64,000 nucleotides of DNA from Adineta steineri (lineage: Eukaryota; Rotifera; Eurotatoria; Adinetida; Adinetidae): assembly GCA_905250115.1 (NCBI GenBank), contig CAJNOI010000058.1, positions 69,149 through 133,148 of the forward strand, written 5' to 3'. How positions within the stretch are numbered: position 1 is the stretch's first letter; the number at the start of each line of letters is the position of its first letter. Below the pieces are notes generated by a model that was not told the origin of the DNA, ran no database searches, and saw only the letters and a program-made list of their open reading frames with translations. The position numbers and the translations under genes were made by a program. Shown here in pieces: positions 28,501 to 44,398 of the stretch.

Positions 28501-31500
28501 CAAGATGGTTTTCTCCTTCCCCGGTTCGCAATAGCCTTGATTGTAAACAGTCATAACTTACTTTGTTCCTGGTTTAGAAATATTTTTTGCCGGTGATTCT
28601 CTCTTGATTTGTACATTTTCAGTTTCATAATCTGTTAAATCAGCTTGCATATCACCAATAATACCTCCATCTGAATAGGTACTTGATAGATGATATTCTT
28701 CATTATGATCATTCTAAAAAATATTCCTTTATAAAAACAAAATATAATTCATAATTTAATCATACAAATTTGGCTGTATGATGTATTGATGAACCTAAAA
28801 AAATTGATTTTAATATTTTATTGAAATTTAATATGAAATTTATCTTACCGATTTTTTCATATTGATTCGGAATTATTGGACCATCTGAACATACAGAAAA
28901 TTCTCCATAGAATGAATTCGGATTATCTACACCACTATAATCACTAGAAAACAAAATTAGAACAAAAATTATTATATATACATATAAATTATTTCGAATA
29001 CTAATTAATATCATTCATAACAAAGAATAAAATCAAGCAAAGTATTTCATGCAAATCTGATTTCATGCATCAGAAAACAAGCATTGTATATACAATATTG
29101 AATGTTTCTACCTAACAACAAGTGGCGGTGGTGGCAATGGCGATGCTTTATGAAATTTTTGTGTATGATGTTGTTTATGTGGACGAAAACAGCGAAGTGC
29201 AGGTATTTTAGATAGAATATGTCCACCACATCCTGGATCAACCATTGAATGAGATGATGATGTAAATGTATTTGTTTTACGTATTGATTCATTATGGTCA
29301 ATAATTGGTAATTGAGATGATTTTAGTATTGTTCGATTTATTGTAGATTGTGTACGTTTTTCAGAAGGTTTTATTGAATCATTCTCATTCTTTATTAAAT
29401 GTTCTTTACTTGATCTAGTTGATGATCGTACTGGTGGTAGTGGTGGTGTCTCTTGATGAAATGGTATATCTATACTATCAATTTTTCGAATAGAAATTTC
29501 GTCTTGTTGATCATCTGTTATTGAATATGCACTAGTTGCATCAGTTTTTAATAAATCTCTTGTTACGGATGGTGGTGGTGGAAATGATAAATGATCATCA
29601 GATATTTCTATTGATGATAATGATGAATGAGATTTTTTTTTCGTTATAGTAGGTACATCATGATAGAGTGGTGAATGACGTTTAATATATTTTCTTTCGA
29701 TTTGTTGTTGATCATCACTACTAAAATGTTTCGGATATTTGTAGGGTGATGAACGATTTGATGATGATGTTCGACGACTAGTTTTTGATAAACGACTTGG
29801 ACGTGAATTATCGATTTTTAAAAACCATTCTTTCGATCTATTAAGTTTGAGATATTTGATTTTTTTGTAAAATTATTATGATTATTTTATTTCGTATTTC
29901 TTATTTTTGCTATGAAAAGAAACCTACCTGGCTGTAGTACGATGATTACGTCGTCGTGAAGTTTTAGATGATCGATCACGACCATCATGAATAAGAAAAA
30001 ATGATTTGCAAACAGGTGAACATGGTGGAATTTCTAATTCACCGACTAAATCAAGTACATAATCATGTCCCATTAATTCAATTTCATTTTCATCATCTTC
30101 TAATGATACAGTCCATCCAGAACAATAATCTTTTAATATACCACGTGATGATATTAATTCATATGCATATTGTTCACCTGTCATCCATGATTCAACTTCT
30201 CCCATAGCTTCATAATCTAATTGAAAAAAAATTAAGATAATCATTACAATTCTTGGGACTATGTTGATGTTTTAAAAAACTTATATTAAAAATAATTTTT
30301 ATTACCATCAGAAAATTTTGCTTGAAGTGCCATCGACATTGAACGTTTATTTGCCGACCATTCTAATTGTGTAGGTGGATATGTTCTTGGTGCATCAGCA
30401 ATACCTGCTGCTAATAATTTTCGTTTAGTCAAATCATTATTTATTTGTTTTTCTTCAGATATAAATCTATGAAACAAAAAAAACAAAGAAATAAATATAC
30501 AAAAATTTGAAATAAATTACTGATATAAATATTTATAAAATTTTGATGATGGTGAAAAACAACTTATACAATTAAGCATTAAAAGCCACGCTTTATTTAA
30601 TTTAATTAAATCAATATTATTCCATATCTGATTTATGATTTGAATTATAATTTCATCACGTAAAATTTCATTCATTAAACCCTTAAATAAATAATTTAAG
30701 TTGTTATTATTTTTCTCCGTTATTCAACATACCATTTGAACGATATAATCAGCTAATGCACGATCTCGTTTAATATCATGTTCTGATGTATTAACAAAAC
30801 GCAGAATCTAAATTATTTAAATATTATAAAATCTTGTTTTTATTTTCTCCTACTAATTTAAATAAAGATAATGCTAATTGAATATGTTGTTGATTAGAAA
30901 TATTATTTGTAAATGGTTCTTGAATTGGAATTAAGAAACGATCCCATTTTGTTCCAAACTAGAAGAAATTATTTAATAGACAACGCATCAGAACCAGAAA
31001 ATAGATAGGGTTACTTACTCTGGTATTCTCTTGAATGTATTTTATGAACGATAATGTTTCTATATTATGTGATGGAAATAAATGTTGTCCACTTGGAATA
31101 ACATTTGTAGCTCGTGAAATTTCAATAATATGTTGTTCATTATGTGGTTCTTGCCAAGCTAAAGAAAAATCAATTAATTGAAACAAAACGAAAATATTAA
31201 AAATTTATAAATACTATCTAAACGATTGAATACTAAATTCAATTCATTTGGTATTTCAAGTAGATTAAAATGTGTTGACTAAAAATAATAATTATAAATA
31301 ATTTCATTTTATCTATAAAATTCTACCGAATATTCTTGAGACTTCGACGTTGTCGTTTGTCTAAATAATAAAAAAAAGATTAAATTACAAAAAAAACGAA
31401 CGTGTTTTTATACTCGGATGATGAATGTAATGTTGAACTACTTCCTGTTATATGACTAATAGCTGTCGAAAGTGAAAAACAAGATGTAGCAGAAGTAGAT

Positions 31501-34500
31501 GTTTCAGCTGATTCACATAATCTGATACTAAGACTTGTCGATTTTTCACTTGTTACATCGAAAGTAACATCAGGACTCATTGATATCATAGCTCGAGCTA
31601 TAGATGTTCCTAAACTTGGTCGACGTTGAAATCGACCTATTGTGGGTGAACTTGTTACTTTCATTTATGAAATCAAACGATTAATTGATATAAGAAAAAC
31701 TTATGATTTTTGTTTTTGATTTCCTATTGTCTCATTCATTCATTCAATCAAGTAATCCCTGTCTGACATTTAGTTAAATGATTATGATCGATTTGTAATT
31801 ATGTTTATTATCGTTGAATAGTGTAAATATTTAGAATTGACTTACTTTTTCTTATCAATCCAACGACGATATTGTTTTTGAAGTATAAGAATTGCATGAC
31901 GTTGTTTTTCGAAATTTTTTCGTTGAATATAACCTTTAATTGTACGTTGAATTGTTGTTGCTGCTTTATTTAATAAATATGAACGTTCTTTTTCAAGATG
32001 ATACTCTAATGATTCACGCATAAATATCTAATTAAATAACAATAAGAATTTTTTCATAGAAATATTTATTTATCTTTACTTTTGTTATTCCTATTTGATA
32101 TTTTAAAGTAAATTTTGTTGGTAAATTATTTAATATATGTATTGTAATTTCTTTTGAATCACTGTTATCAAAAGAATTTGTTATTAAACATCGATATCTG
32201 ATAAAAATAAAGAACTTTCTTTATTATTATTTAAATCGATTTAAATAAAGAATACAAACCGTTTAGCAAATTGTTCAAATAAATAACGACGTGGAAAACC
32301 TAATTTTCTTATACGAACAGTTTCAAGCATGCCTGTATTACGTAATTGTTCTAATACAACAGATAATTCTAATTTATTTGGTGTTTTATCATTATTTGGT
32401 TTAATACAACGAATAAATGTTGGTTGACAACGTGTCATTGTATCAATTAAATGTGATAAACTATCAGAAAATTTTGCTGATACAGTTGGTGTTTTAGCTT
32501 TCATTGTTATAAAACGACCTGTTTTAAAATGAAATCCACGATGTGATTCATATACATCACGTATATCACGAAACATATTAGCTAAAATTTCATTTCGACT
32601 GGATGAAAATAGATCAATAACATCACTACGTAATAAATCACGATTTTTATCAAGAAATCCACGAACCTTTATATATATATTGATATAGATATGTATGAAA
32701 TTTCATATAACTTACATCATATTCAACATCACCTGCATAATGTCGTATACTAAATGTAGTTTTTAATAAACGTGGTTTACCATATAAACGATTCGATTCA
32801 TGAAGCCGATGGCATTTATGTAGAAATGATTGATCAGTTGCCTTAATTAATTAAATAAATATTTAATATTTTGATCATGAATTACACTTCCTACGGCCTT
32901 CACTATTCGAAAGAATAGTGACAATCACAGGACTCTAACTAATTCAGCAATCGAATGTCATCCACAATGTATTATAAGACGCTAGATTGAGATAAAATAT
33001 TGTCTACATGGTATTGTATTACTAAATTCTACTCTGATTATATCTTAAACTGGCACATAATGTGATAAAGTAGTCTATGAGTTTTTCATGTAGGACTCAT
33101 AACTCTAAATCTAGATTAGACGTTTTCTTTGTTGATTTTTTAAATACTATTAATTTGATTTATGTTAACACAAGATTACAATGACAATATATAAATTTAT
33201 TAACATAAGACAGGCTTCTCAAAATATATTAGATATTTATTTACTGAGTTTCTATAGATTTTGTAAGCAAAAAAGTACGAATGGACTATGTATTCATTTT
33301 TTATGTTTTCAATACTCCTACCCTAACAAATCAATAGATATGAAATTGAAAAATTCTCAGTGTTTTAGTCAGGTTTCTTTTTTTGGGTGTGTGAATCGAA
33401 ATGTCAAATAGGCACCCCGCCCATTCGCTGAATAAAACACTGAAAACTCTACAATATTTTAATTTTTATTCATTTGATCAACTAGTGAAATGCTATTACC
33501 TTTGGAAAATTACTTTCATCATCAAGTATTTGTAGAATTCCATTTGGTTTTTTACCAATTAAATCAAGACAATCAGTATTATCCGAAAAATCAATTTTTT
33601 TCCATGCAAGTTTTTCTTTTGCATATTCTTCCTATTAGAAAAGAAATTAAACATCCAAAAAATGATTATTTATGTTATTAAAACTAACTTGTTCTAATTT
33701 AAATACATGTCGATTAAAATGAAATTGTAATGCTTCATTTGCATAATTAATACATAATTGTTCAAAACTATTTGTTGAAAAATTTTCAAAACCAAATATA
33801 TCCAAAATAGCAATACTATTATCAACACTATTATTTACACGAACGATTTGATTAATACGTGCTACAAGCCAACTAAATAATGTTGAATAAAGTGCTTTTG
33901 CAATTGCATCACTAAAAAATATATAATTAATGTTTTATTTTTGAACAAAAACAAGAACGCTACCGTGAATCAAGTGCTTGTTCAAGATTAAATGGTGATA
34001 AAAGACGTTCATCACGAGCTTCAGTTACTTTATGTGTTAATTTTTGTAAAAGACCTTGATCATTAAGTCCAAGTAAATGTGAACACCATTCAATTTCAGT
34101 TTTAGAACTTATTTGTATTAAATCATGATTAGCATCATCAATTGTACGTGAAAAATAAATATTTCCAAGATGTAAAATAGCTGCAAGAATTTTAAATATT
34201 GTTTCTTGTTCATTCTTAGTAAAATTAAGAATTTTCATTGCTGTTAATAATGATTGAAAATCATGTGCATCTGATTTACTTGCTATTGCCATTGAAGCAC
34301 CCTTTATTTAAAAAAAATCATCTCTATAAATATCGTTTGCTTTTAAATAGGAACACATACTTGATTAAGATAAAAATATTTTTCTGGTATTGTTAAACCA
34401 TATTTACGTTTTTCTTCAGTATCAAATCCTTCAAGTAATTCATAGAAAACATGATAATTACGTTCATCAATTGAATGTGTTACAATACGACTTTTTTCCA

Positions 34501-35487
34501 AAAGAAAATCTGATAATTTAGCACCAACAATAGATTTTCTTTCAAAAAAATAAAATAAATTTTTTTTCTAAAAGAAAAATCTTTTCTTACTGTGAATAAT
34601 AAATTTCAATATATTTTCCAAATCGTGATGAATTATCATTACGAACTGTCTTCGCATTACCAAATGATTCAAGTAATGGTGATGCTTCAAGAATTTGTTC
34701 AGTAATTAATTTATTTTTACCTGGATTAACCTGCAAATTTAAAATATCTATTATTATAAATTATATTCATAGAATTAATTGACAATTTACCGATGCTAAA
34801 TAATTCATAATTAATTTTGTACTTTGTGTTTTTCCACCACCACTTTCACCGCTAAAAAATAATTTGAAATAAATAGATATATGAGGAAAATTTTATCATA
34901 GATGTGTCTTGTATATAAGAGAAAATATTAAGTACCTGATTACAACGCATTGATTTATTTTATCTGTAAACATTTTACTATGTGCTAATGATGCAGTAGC
35001 AAAAATATGTCTAAAATAGAAATAAAATATTAAGAATAGAAAATATTCGATACATACGCAGGTAATGCATTAAGAACTAAAGCATTTTCATATTTTTGTA
35101 CATAATTTGTTGAATACATTTCATGATACATATGATACGGATTGACAGCAACAAGAATACTACCAATATATGTCTAAGAATTTCGAGAAAAAAAGGAATA
35201 AAAATTATATTTTATCATTTAGATCATACATAAAATTGTCGATTGTCATATCGCACTTTAATATTCCAAAGAATTGAAGCTTCACTTAAATCACTCATTG
35301 TTATCATATCATTAACACCTTCTGGTGGCAATGGTATACGTGATACAACTCGAGCTGTTTCATCAATTCCAAAAACAAATGTTTTTCCATTGAGAAGTGA
35401 TTTAATCGATATACGACTACGTGTTACATCGATCACTTCACCAGCTATTGGATAGCCAGCCCCTGAATCGAACCATACTGGTTTACC
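22583..35487 (-). CDS. MYO15: Unconventional myosin XV (motor, IQ, MyTH4, FERM)
   Basis: Actin-based motor of the MyTH4-FERM class. Motor and neck exons: 35487-35230, 35173-35058, 35010-34936, 34851-34791, 34730-34591, 34538-34361, 34301-33964, 33911-33689, 33631-33500, 32841-32716, 32666-32260, 32197-32080, 32027-31846, 31650-31414. Motifs: P-loop GESGGGKT, switch I NDNSSRF, switch [10 protein letters not shown], actin-binding [12 protein letters not shown], and a Glu at the TEDS position upstream of RDAIAK. Two IQ-like motifs follow ([30 protein letters not shown]). The tail has MyTH4-1 (about 30980-30520), the myosin XV block [13 protein letters not shown] to [14 protein letters not shown] (about 30150-30020), a long Ser/Pro-rich linker (about 29930-26000), a reduced FERM1-like segment (about 26000-25330), MyTH4-2 (about 25000-24100) and FERM2 (from about 24055 to the stop at 22583). 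No SH3 domain is seen. The ATG exon is uncertain: a 7-codon exon at 35666-35686 would fit in phase. Tail exon borders were not all fixed. Confidence 0.9.
28493..28512. repeat. 20-bp segment shared with 50748-50767
   Basis: Identical over 20 bases (CACACCCT then CAAGATGGTTTT) to the right flank of the hairpin repeat at 50706-50754. It lies in a relatively long intron of the myosin linker region (about 28388-28560). Probably a fragment of the same repeat family. Confidence 0.5.
32842..33499. other. Long myosin intron carrying a MITE
   Basis: At 658 bp it is far longer than its neighbours (about 50-90 bp). It holds a hairpin with a 9-bp stem and GAAA loop (TCACTATTC, GAAA, GAATAGTGA at about 32902-32923) and the 85-bp MITE at 33358-33442. 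Confidence 0.75.
33358..33442. mobile_element. 85-bp hAT-type MITE in myosin intron
   Basis: Terminal inverted repeats CAGTGTTTTAGTCAG and CTGAATAAAACACTG match at 14 of 15 positions. The 8-bp flanks AAAATTCT (33350-33357) and AAAACTCT (33443-33450) match at 7 of 8. Short length, CAGTG terminus and 8-bp duplication fit a non-autonomous hAT derivative. It is a different family from the 5.2-kb hAT, whose ends begin TAGGGG. Confidence 0.65.
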
Positions 35488-35816
35488 CTAGAAATAGAAT
35501 ATAATAGGTTTTTCTATTTTATATATTTATTTGGTTTCATTTTTTAGTTGCTTATTCTAACAAGACATATAAGATCAATATTAATAATTTGACTGAAATT
35601 GAAATGAAATAAAAAGAGACCTTAAAAATAGAACTTCTACTCTTTTTTTTTCAAAATTTACATACGAGCGAAAAAAAAATAATCATGTATAAAAAAACTA
35701 AATTTTAGTTGTTTCACTCTTCTACTTCAATTCACTTGTTTTTTGTTATTCATAACACAACTCATACTTGACGACAGATACAATCACTAATTCGATTTAA
35801 AATAAATATCAAAATA
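35488..35816. promoter_or_regulatory. Putative bidirectional promoter between myosin XV and BTB gene
   Basis: About 330 bp separate the first certain myosin exon (-) from the ATG of the BTB gene (+). The space must hold the 5' ends of both transcripts. A+T-rich, no clear TATA box chosen. Confidence 0.45.
35666..35686 (-). other. MYO15: Possible first coding exon of myosin XV
   Basis: ATG followed by six codons (MIIFFSL) and a GTATGT donor. It joins in phase 0 to the exon starting GKPVWFD at 35487. This is the only small ATG exon I found upstream with a usable donor and phase. Tentative. Confidence 0.35.
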
Positions 35817-37881
35817 ATGTATTTATCACTTCAAACTGTATGTGGATGTCATGGATATCTTCTATTTGAATCCATTCATTGTGATCGATGTCGTTCATTG
35901 ATACCATATCAAGTTAGTGATGAATCTCTCGTTGATCCTGCTACAACAAATAATATGCTCAATGGAAGTAATATGAAAGCTATACAAGGTAGTAAAAATC
36001 CATCTGATGCGCTTGTACCATATAAAAAACCAAGTCAACGACAACAAAGATTTACAACTGGTCGTATTCGTTTTCGAGCCTTATGTCCATTTTGTAATAG
36101 TTCAACTTATGTTTTACGTTATTATTGTAAACGTGAACGAATTTATTATCATTTACGTATTCAAAATTATAGTGAAAATGAACAAACGACATATAAATCA
36201 ATTGCTGAAAGTCAAAATAGAAATAATTATGAATTATATAGTGAAAAACATCATCGAAAAAATAGTTCAGTAACTGAAAGTTTAAATGATTCATCAACAT
36301 TAAGTGGTTCAATTTATCTTCCAGCACCATCAACTATTTTATATGATCAAAGTGGTTTACCAAGTTCAAGAGATTTACAAAATGAAAATGAAAAACGTCT
36401 ATATGCATTAAATGATTTAGAAGGAGATTTATTTAATGTATTAAGAAATGGTCTTTATTATGATACAATTATTCAATGTCAAGATGATGTTAAATTACAA
36501 GTACATCGATGTATTCTTGGTAAGAACAATGATTAGATTTTTTTTATAGAATTTGTTTTCTTCTTGTATAGGTGGTCGTTCATCTTGGTTTCGACATCTT
36601 CTAAATGAATATCATGATTCAGATGGACAAGATGATTATGTTTTACAAATAAGTATTGATGATGTTAAATCTGATGTTTTAAATGAAATATTAAATTTTA
36701 TATATACAAATCGTTGTTTAATTAGTTTAAAAAATGCACCAGATTTATTAGTTGCAGCTAAACGTTTTGAACTTGAAAAATTAAGAAAACAAGTTGGTGA
36801 TTTTCTTTTATCTCGTCTTACAGTTGAAAATGCTATTGAAATGCTTATTTGTGCACATGAAGCTGGTTCGGAAGCACTTAAATCAGCATGTATACGTATA
36901 ATTAATCGTCATGCAGAAAAAATTAAACATACAGATAAATGGCGAACATTTAAAACTCAATATGTTGATTTAGTACCTGAATTATATGAACATCGAATAG
37001 AACGTTTAGAACCTTTACATACAACATATTTGCCTGATGTTTTTTCAGGACCACCAATACCATCAGAAAGTCTTCGTACATTGACGAAATTATATGATAA
37101 TCCGGTTAAACAACGACTTGCTTCACCAACACTACGAATTTTACCTGCATCATCAAGGTCACAACAATCTCGTTCACCTACTCCTGTTGTTCAAATACAT
37201 CAACCATATGAACCGAATGAATCAATAAGACATGAACCAACAGGTTCGTTTGCTCATCAAAATGATCATGCACGTCCATCGATTATTGATCGAGCAAGTC
37301 CTGTGAAAAAACCAATAATAACTAGAACACAACGTCGACCTATTCCAACTCCTGTTGCTCCAACTTCTGCACGTTCTGTCTATTCAACTACTAAACAAAA
37401 GTCAGACATGGATGTTCAACGTCGTCCAGCCAATGCTAATGAAAAAAGTGTTACTCTACCAGCAACTACTCCTAAACAACAACCAGTTAATACACAAATA
37501 CCACAAAAACAACCACTTCCAGTACAACAAAAACATCCACCACCAGTACAACAAAAACAACCTCCTCTAGCATCCTTTAAACCACCACCTATAATACCAT
37601 TAAAACCAGCAGTTCCAACGCAACAAAAACCGGCACCACAAAAACCACCACCACCACCACCACCTCCTCCTCCTGTACAACAAAGAACACCATCTCCGAT
37701 ACTACAAAGATCACCAACTATAGTATCACGTAAACTACCACCTCCAGCACCATCAAAAGTATCAAGAGGTGTTTCACCTCGATATGTAGTTGAAATTCGA
37801 GAGAGTCCTTCATTAACAGATATAGGTCCGGACGAACAATTCACATACGCACAACTTATGAGTATGGAAAATATGGATTAG
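35817..37881 (+). CDS. BTB/BACK protein with N-terminal Cys clusters and proline-rich tail (670 aa)
   Basis: Two exons, 35817-36519 and 36572-37881, join in phase (donor CTTG|GTAAGA, acceptor TTGTATAG). The N-terminus has two Cys groups that could form zinc ribbons: CGCHGYLLFESIHCDRC at residues 9-25 and LCPFC near residue 88. The BTB fold begins around residue 215 (YYDTIIQCQDDVKLQVHRC), continues across the intron (GGRSSWFRHLLNEY) and is followed by a BACK-like helical region (LTVENAIEMLICAHEAGSEA). The last 250 or so residues are disordered and rich in Pro, Gln and Lys, with an uninterrupted polyproline run near 37646-37675. Such proteins are often cullin-3 adaptors or scaffolds. The Kelch repeats of the commonest BTB-BACK class are absent. 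No ortholog recognised. Confidence 0.8.
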
Positions 37882-39570
37882 AATTCTTTCAATTTTAGAA
37901 GAACTTACCCGTTCGAAACATTCCATTGTCATTTAACTATTATATATTGTATAATGATCAATGAATAAGTCTATAAATAAAATAAAATAAAATATATCAA
38001 TAATATCATTGTAAATATTTTTTTTTCTGTTCTATTAGATACATACGAACAAATATATAATATATATTTCAAAAAAAAACTGTCGAGAATGAATCGTCGA
38101 TGTAATTAAGATATAGAATTTTTACTTCAGTTTACCATTCTTTAAACATTGTTCATTCCTTCTCTAGTTCTATACGATAAAGGATTAACTGAATGAAGTT
38201 AACATAACAAAAGAAGGATCCCCCTATCATCAATAGAAATAGGTTAATTGCTTATTTGACTTAATGTCAGCTTGTCTTTCGATGTTTCTTTTTTTTGATG
38301 CATACCGTCTTATTATTTGTCTCGCAAGAAATAATAGTATTTTAACTATAGTGATAAAATTATTATGACCTCTTCGATTCGTTTTGATAGGAATTGTAAA
38401 GATTTATATTTCCTAGTTTATTTGCAATAACTTTTATTGTTATAAATAAAATTTAAGATATTACTTACTTTTATAAAGATTTTATCTCTTTTTCTTTACT
38501 GATAATAAATAATTGACTATTACCAATAAAATAGTTCAGAAGAAAAATATATATAAGAATTATTTTTTATCTTCTCGGAGACTAGAAAAGCTTGAATAAT
38601 GAACGTGTCATCGTCAGTCAATGGTCAATTACTAATTACCCTTCTGCTTATATGTGTATATAGCTGAATGTGTGTGTGTTAATCCGTAGTCATCATTCGA
38701 ACGTGTCTTCGATTCATTCTCTATTTCGTTCGTTCGTTCGTCCTCCGCCTCCGCCTCAATGTTGTCTCATCTTCATTCTTTTTTTTTGTATTACATTGCA
38801 TACTTTTTCTGTTGTAAATGACCATCCTTCTTTACAGCAAATTTTGTCTACATGTCTCCAAAGTGTATATAAAAAAGAATCGAAACATTATTGACATATG
38901 AATCGTATTCGATATCATTAAATGAATAATGATATTTACTGATTGAGCACTACAAAATGCACATTATTATTATGCATTGTTGATTCATTTATTATGCTAA
39001 AGAATTTCTAATTATCGGCAGATCGAAAAAGAAAAGAAGAATAGAAATACGAACAAAAATGAAATACAAATTGAATTTTATAATCAAAATGTTTGATGAA
39101 TATATTGACAGAAGAAAAAGACAATTTTCGCTCTCTCTTTCTTTCTCTCCTTCTCCTTCTCTTTCTCTTTTCGATTGTCAAACATTATATTCTCTCTTAT
39201 CCTCTCACATATCTATTAGAGTTTATGTTCATAGATAGTATCATAAAAATATTGTAGGAAATATTTGAAGAGATTACATCATATAATTCCAAGTATTGAA
39301 GAACTATATAATAATTGCTTTGTTAATATTTTTATTGATCATCAAATAGAAATGAGATAATTATATTGAATAGAGATATATGATATAATATTTTCTATTT
39401 TATATGTCAAACTTATACATTGATTATATATTCATACGAAATGTTCGATCAATAAATATTATCATATGTTAATTACGTTGTGCTTTTAACGAATAATCTT
39501 CGATTCAAAAAATAGTTTTTAATCATCTTATAATGAATCTAATCTGAGTAAAAGTATTTTTTTGTTTTCC

Positions 39571-39704
39571 CCAATGGCGTACCGAGGTGTCGAGGGCAGG
39601 GAGGAGCGCAGCACAAATTTAGCACGAAAAAATGTTTTTTCTGTTTAAAAAAACAAAAATTTTTACAAAGAAGGAGGCGTTGCGCCTCTGGTTTCCCCAC
39701 TTGG
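39571..39704. repeat. Possible degenerate MITE
   Basis: The left end (CCAATGGCGTACCGAGG) and the inverse of the right end (CCAAGTGGGGAAACCAGAGG) are loosely alike. The segment is G+C-richer than its surroundings and has a local palindrome (GAGGCGTTGCGCCTC). No clean target duplication. Confidence 0.3.
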
Positions 39705-40756
39705 AATATATACTATTAGCAATAGATGATCACCGAATAATAATCCTTAACTATATTACAATAGAATTGTATGTTATTTTAATGTGTTTATAGATAGAGA
39801 ATCAATTTCTATTACATAGTATAGTATGTAAATATAATCATACACTTTATCATGATGGTAAAGTAAGTGAAATACATTATTGTGATTTAGAACGGCTCTT
39901 TATGTATATAGTAAATGTAGCTTCAAACAACGTCTCGCGTTCGATTTGTTCTGAAATAGCTTGTATTGGTAGTACTATTAATACAGCTTGACTACACTCT
40001 TTTATCAATGTGGCGTTAATAATATATAGCACTATTCATATCTTGTATTTATACATGAATAATATGTGCTGGTTGAGCACTTTCAACACTGGTTCTTTAA
40101 CCATATTTACATATACTATCTTTTTTACATATTTGGGTGAAAATTTTCATAAAACTCGTTAAATTCATTCATTTGCAATTTATATTTTAAATAATTTTCT
40201 TTTTATTTATATTATAAATAAGAAACTAATATGGAATAACCTTTTTCTTTATCAATTTAATTACATTTAAAACGATAAGTATCATACGCTAATCCAATCT
40301 ATGATAATCTATATCAGATAACAGTTGAATCACCATTACTAATGTCTATTACTAAGCAATGGCTTCTGACTCATCAATGCAACGTTCTTAATGCATTAAT
40401 GTGTTATAGTAGATCATATTATAAAATATAAATTATTTAATGTAAGAATATAATATAATTATGAAAAAAATTAATTTTACGAACTATTTTTAATCGATTA
40501 CACGCTTCTAATTTTTTCGACCCTCATCTGATAAAACATCAGCAAAGAAAACAAAAATATCATCATTATCGTCAACCATTTTAACCTTTACGTTCTCGAT
40601 CCTTCTGATTTATTCTTTCTCGGCCGACCTAGCGAGCAGATACCATATTTTATATGATGACTCGAATACTTCAGTCCTCTCTCGCCCTCTTTTCAGTTAC
40701 CCCTTTCGACTTTGCCCGTATATTTCAGTAATTGTGCAAGACTTCCATTGCTTCTC

Positions 40757-40765
40757 TATAAATAG
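40757..40765 (+). promoter_or_regulatory. TATA box of eEF2
   Basis: TATAAATAG lies about 125-135 bases upstream of the ATG. An initiator-like TCAATT is about 30 bases downstream (near 40790), which fits a core promoter for a highly expressed gene. Confidence 0.5.
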
Positions 40766-40890
40766 CAATAACTATTTATATTTCGTCGTTCAATTAATTG
40801 TACTTTTCTTATTTTAGAAAACATCCTTCTCGTCGGGCAATAAATACTATCTCGTTTAAATATTTTATTATTTTATAAAAAAACCCGACC

Positions 40891-44398
<3,508 letters not shown>

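Larger units (their letters stand above)
37882..40890. other. Long intergenic region upstream of eEF2
   Basis: No supported gene. Contains a CGTT run near 38718-38733, a pyrimidine tract at about 39129-39171, a G+C-richer, TE-like segment at 39571-39704, and the eEF2 core promoter at its right end. Confidence 0.6.

Noticed and set aside
28485..28560. Possible tRNA, because GGTTCGCAATAGCC resembles a B box
   Set aside because: No A box at the right distance and no cloverleaf. It lies within a myosin intron.
32884..32935. Possible hammerhead-type ribozyme, because of a hairpin with GAAA loop
   Set aside because: The 9-bp stem and tetraloop are clear, but the conserved CTGATGA core is absent nearby.
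37416..37844. Minus-strand Gly/Cys-rich frame of 142 codons that looks like a secreted Gly-rich protein
   Set aside because: It is the complement of the polyproline/Gln tail of the BTB gene, whose own frame has a domain and a proper intron.
38670..38894. Plus-strand frame of 74 codons with a hydrophobic segment
   Set aside because: Built on a TGTG run and a CGTT repeat, with no family resemblance.
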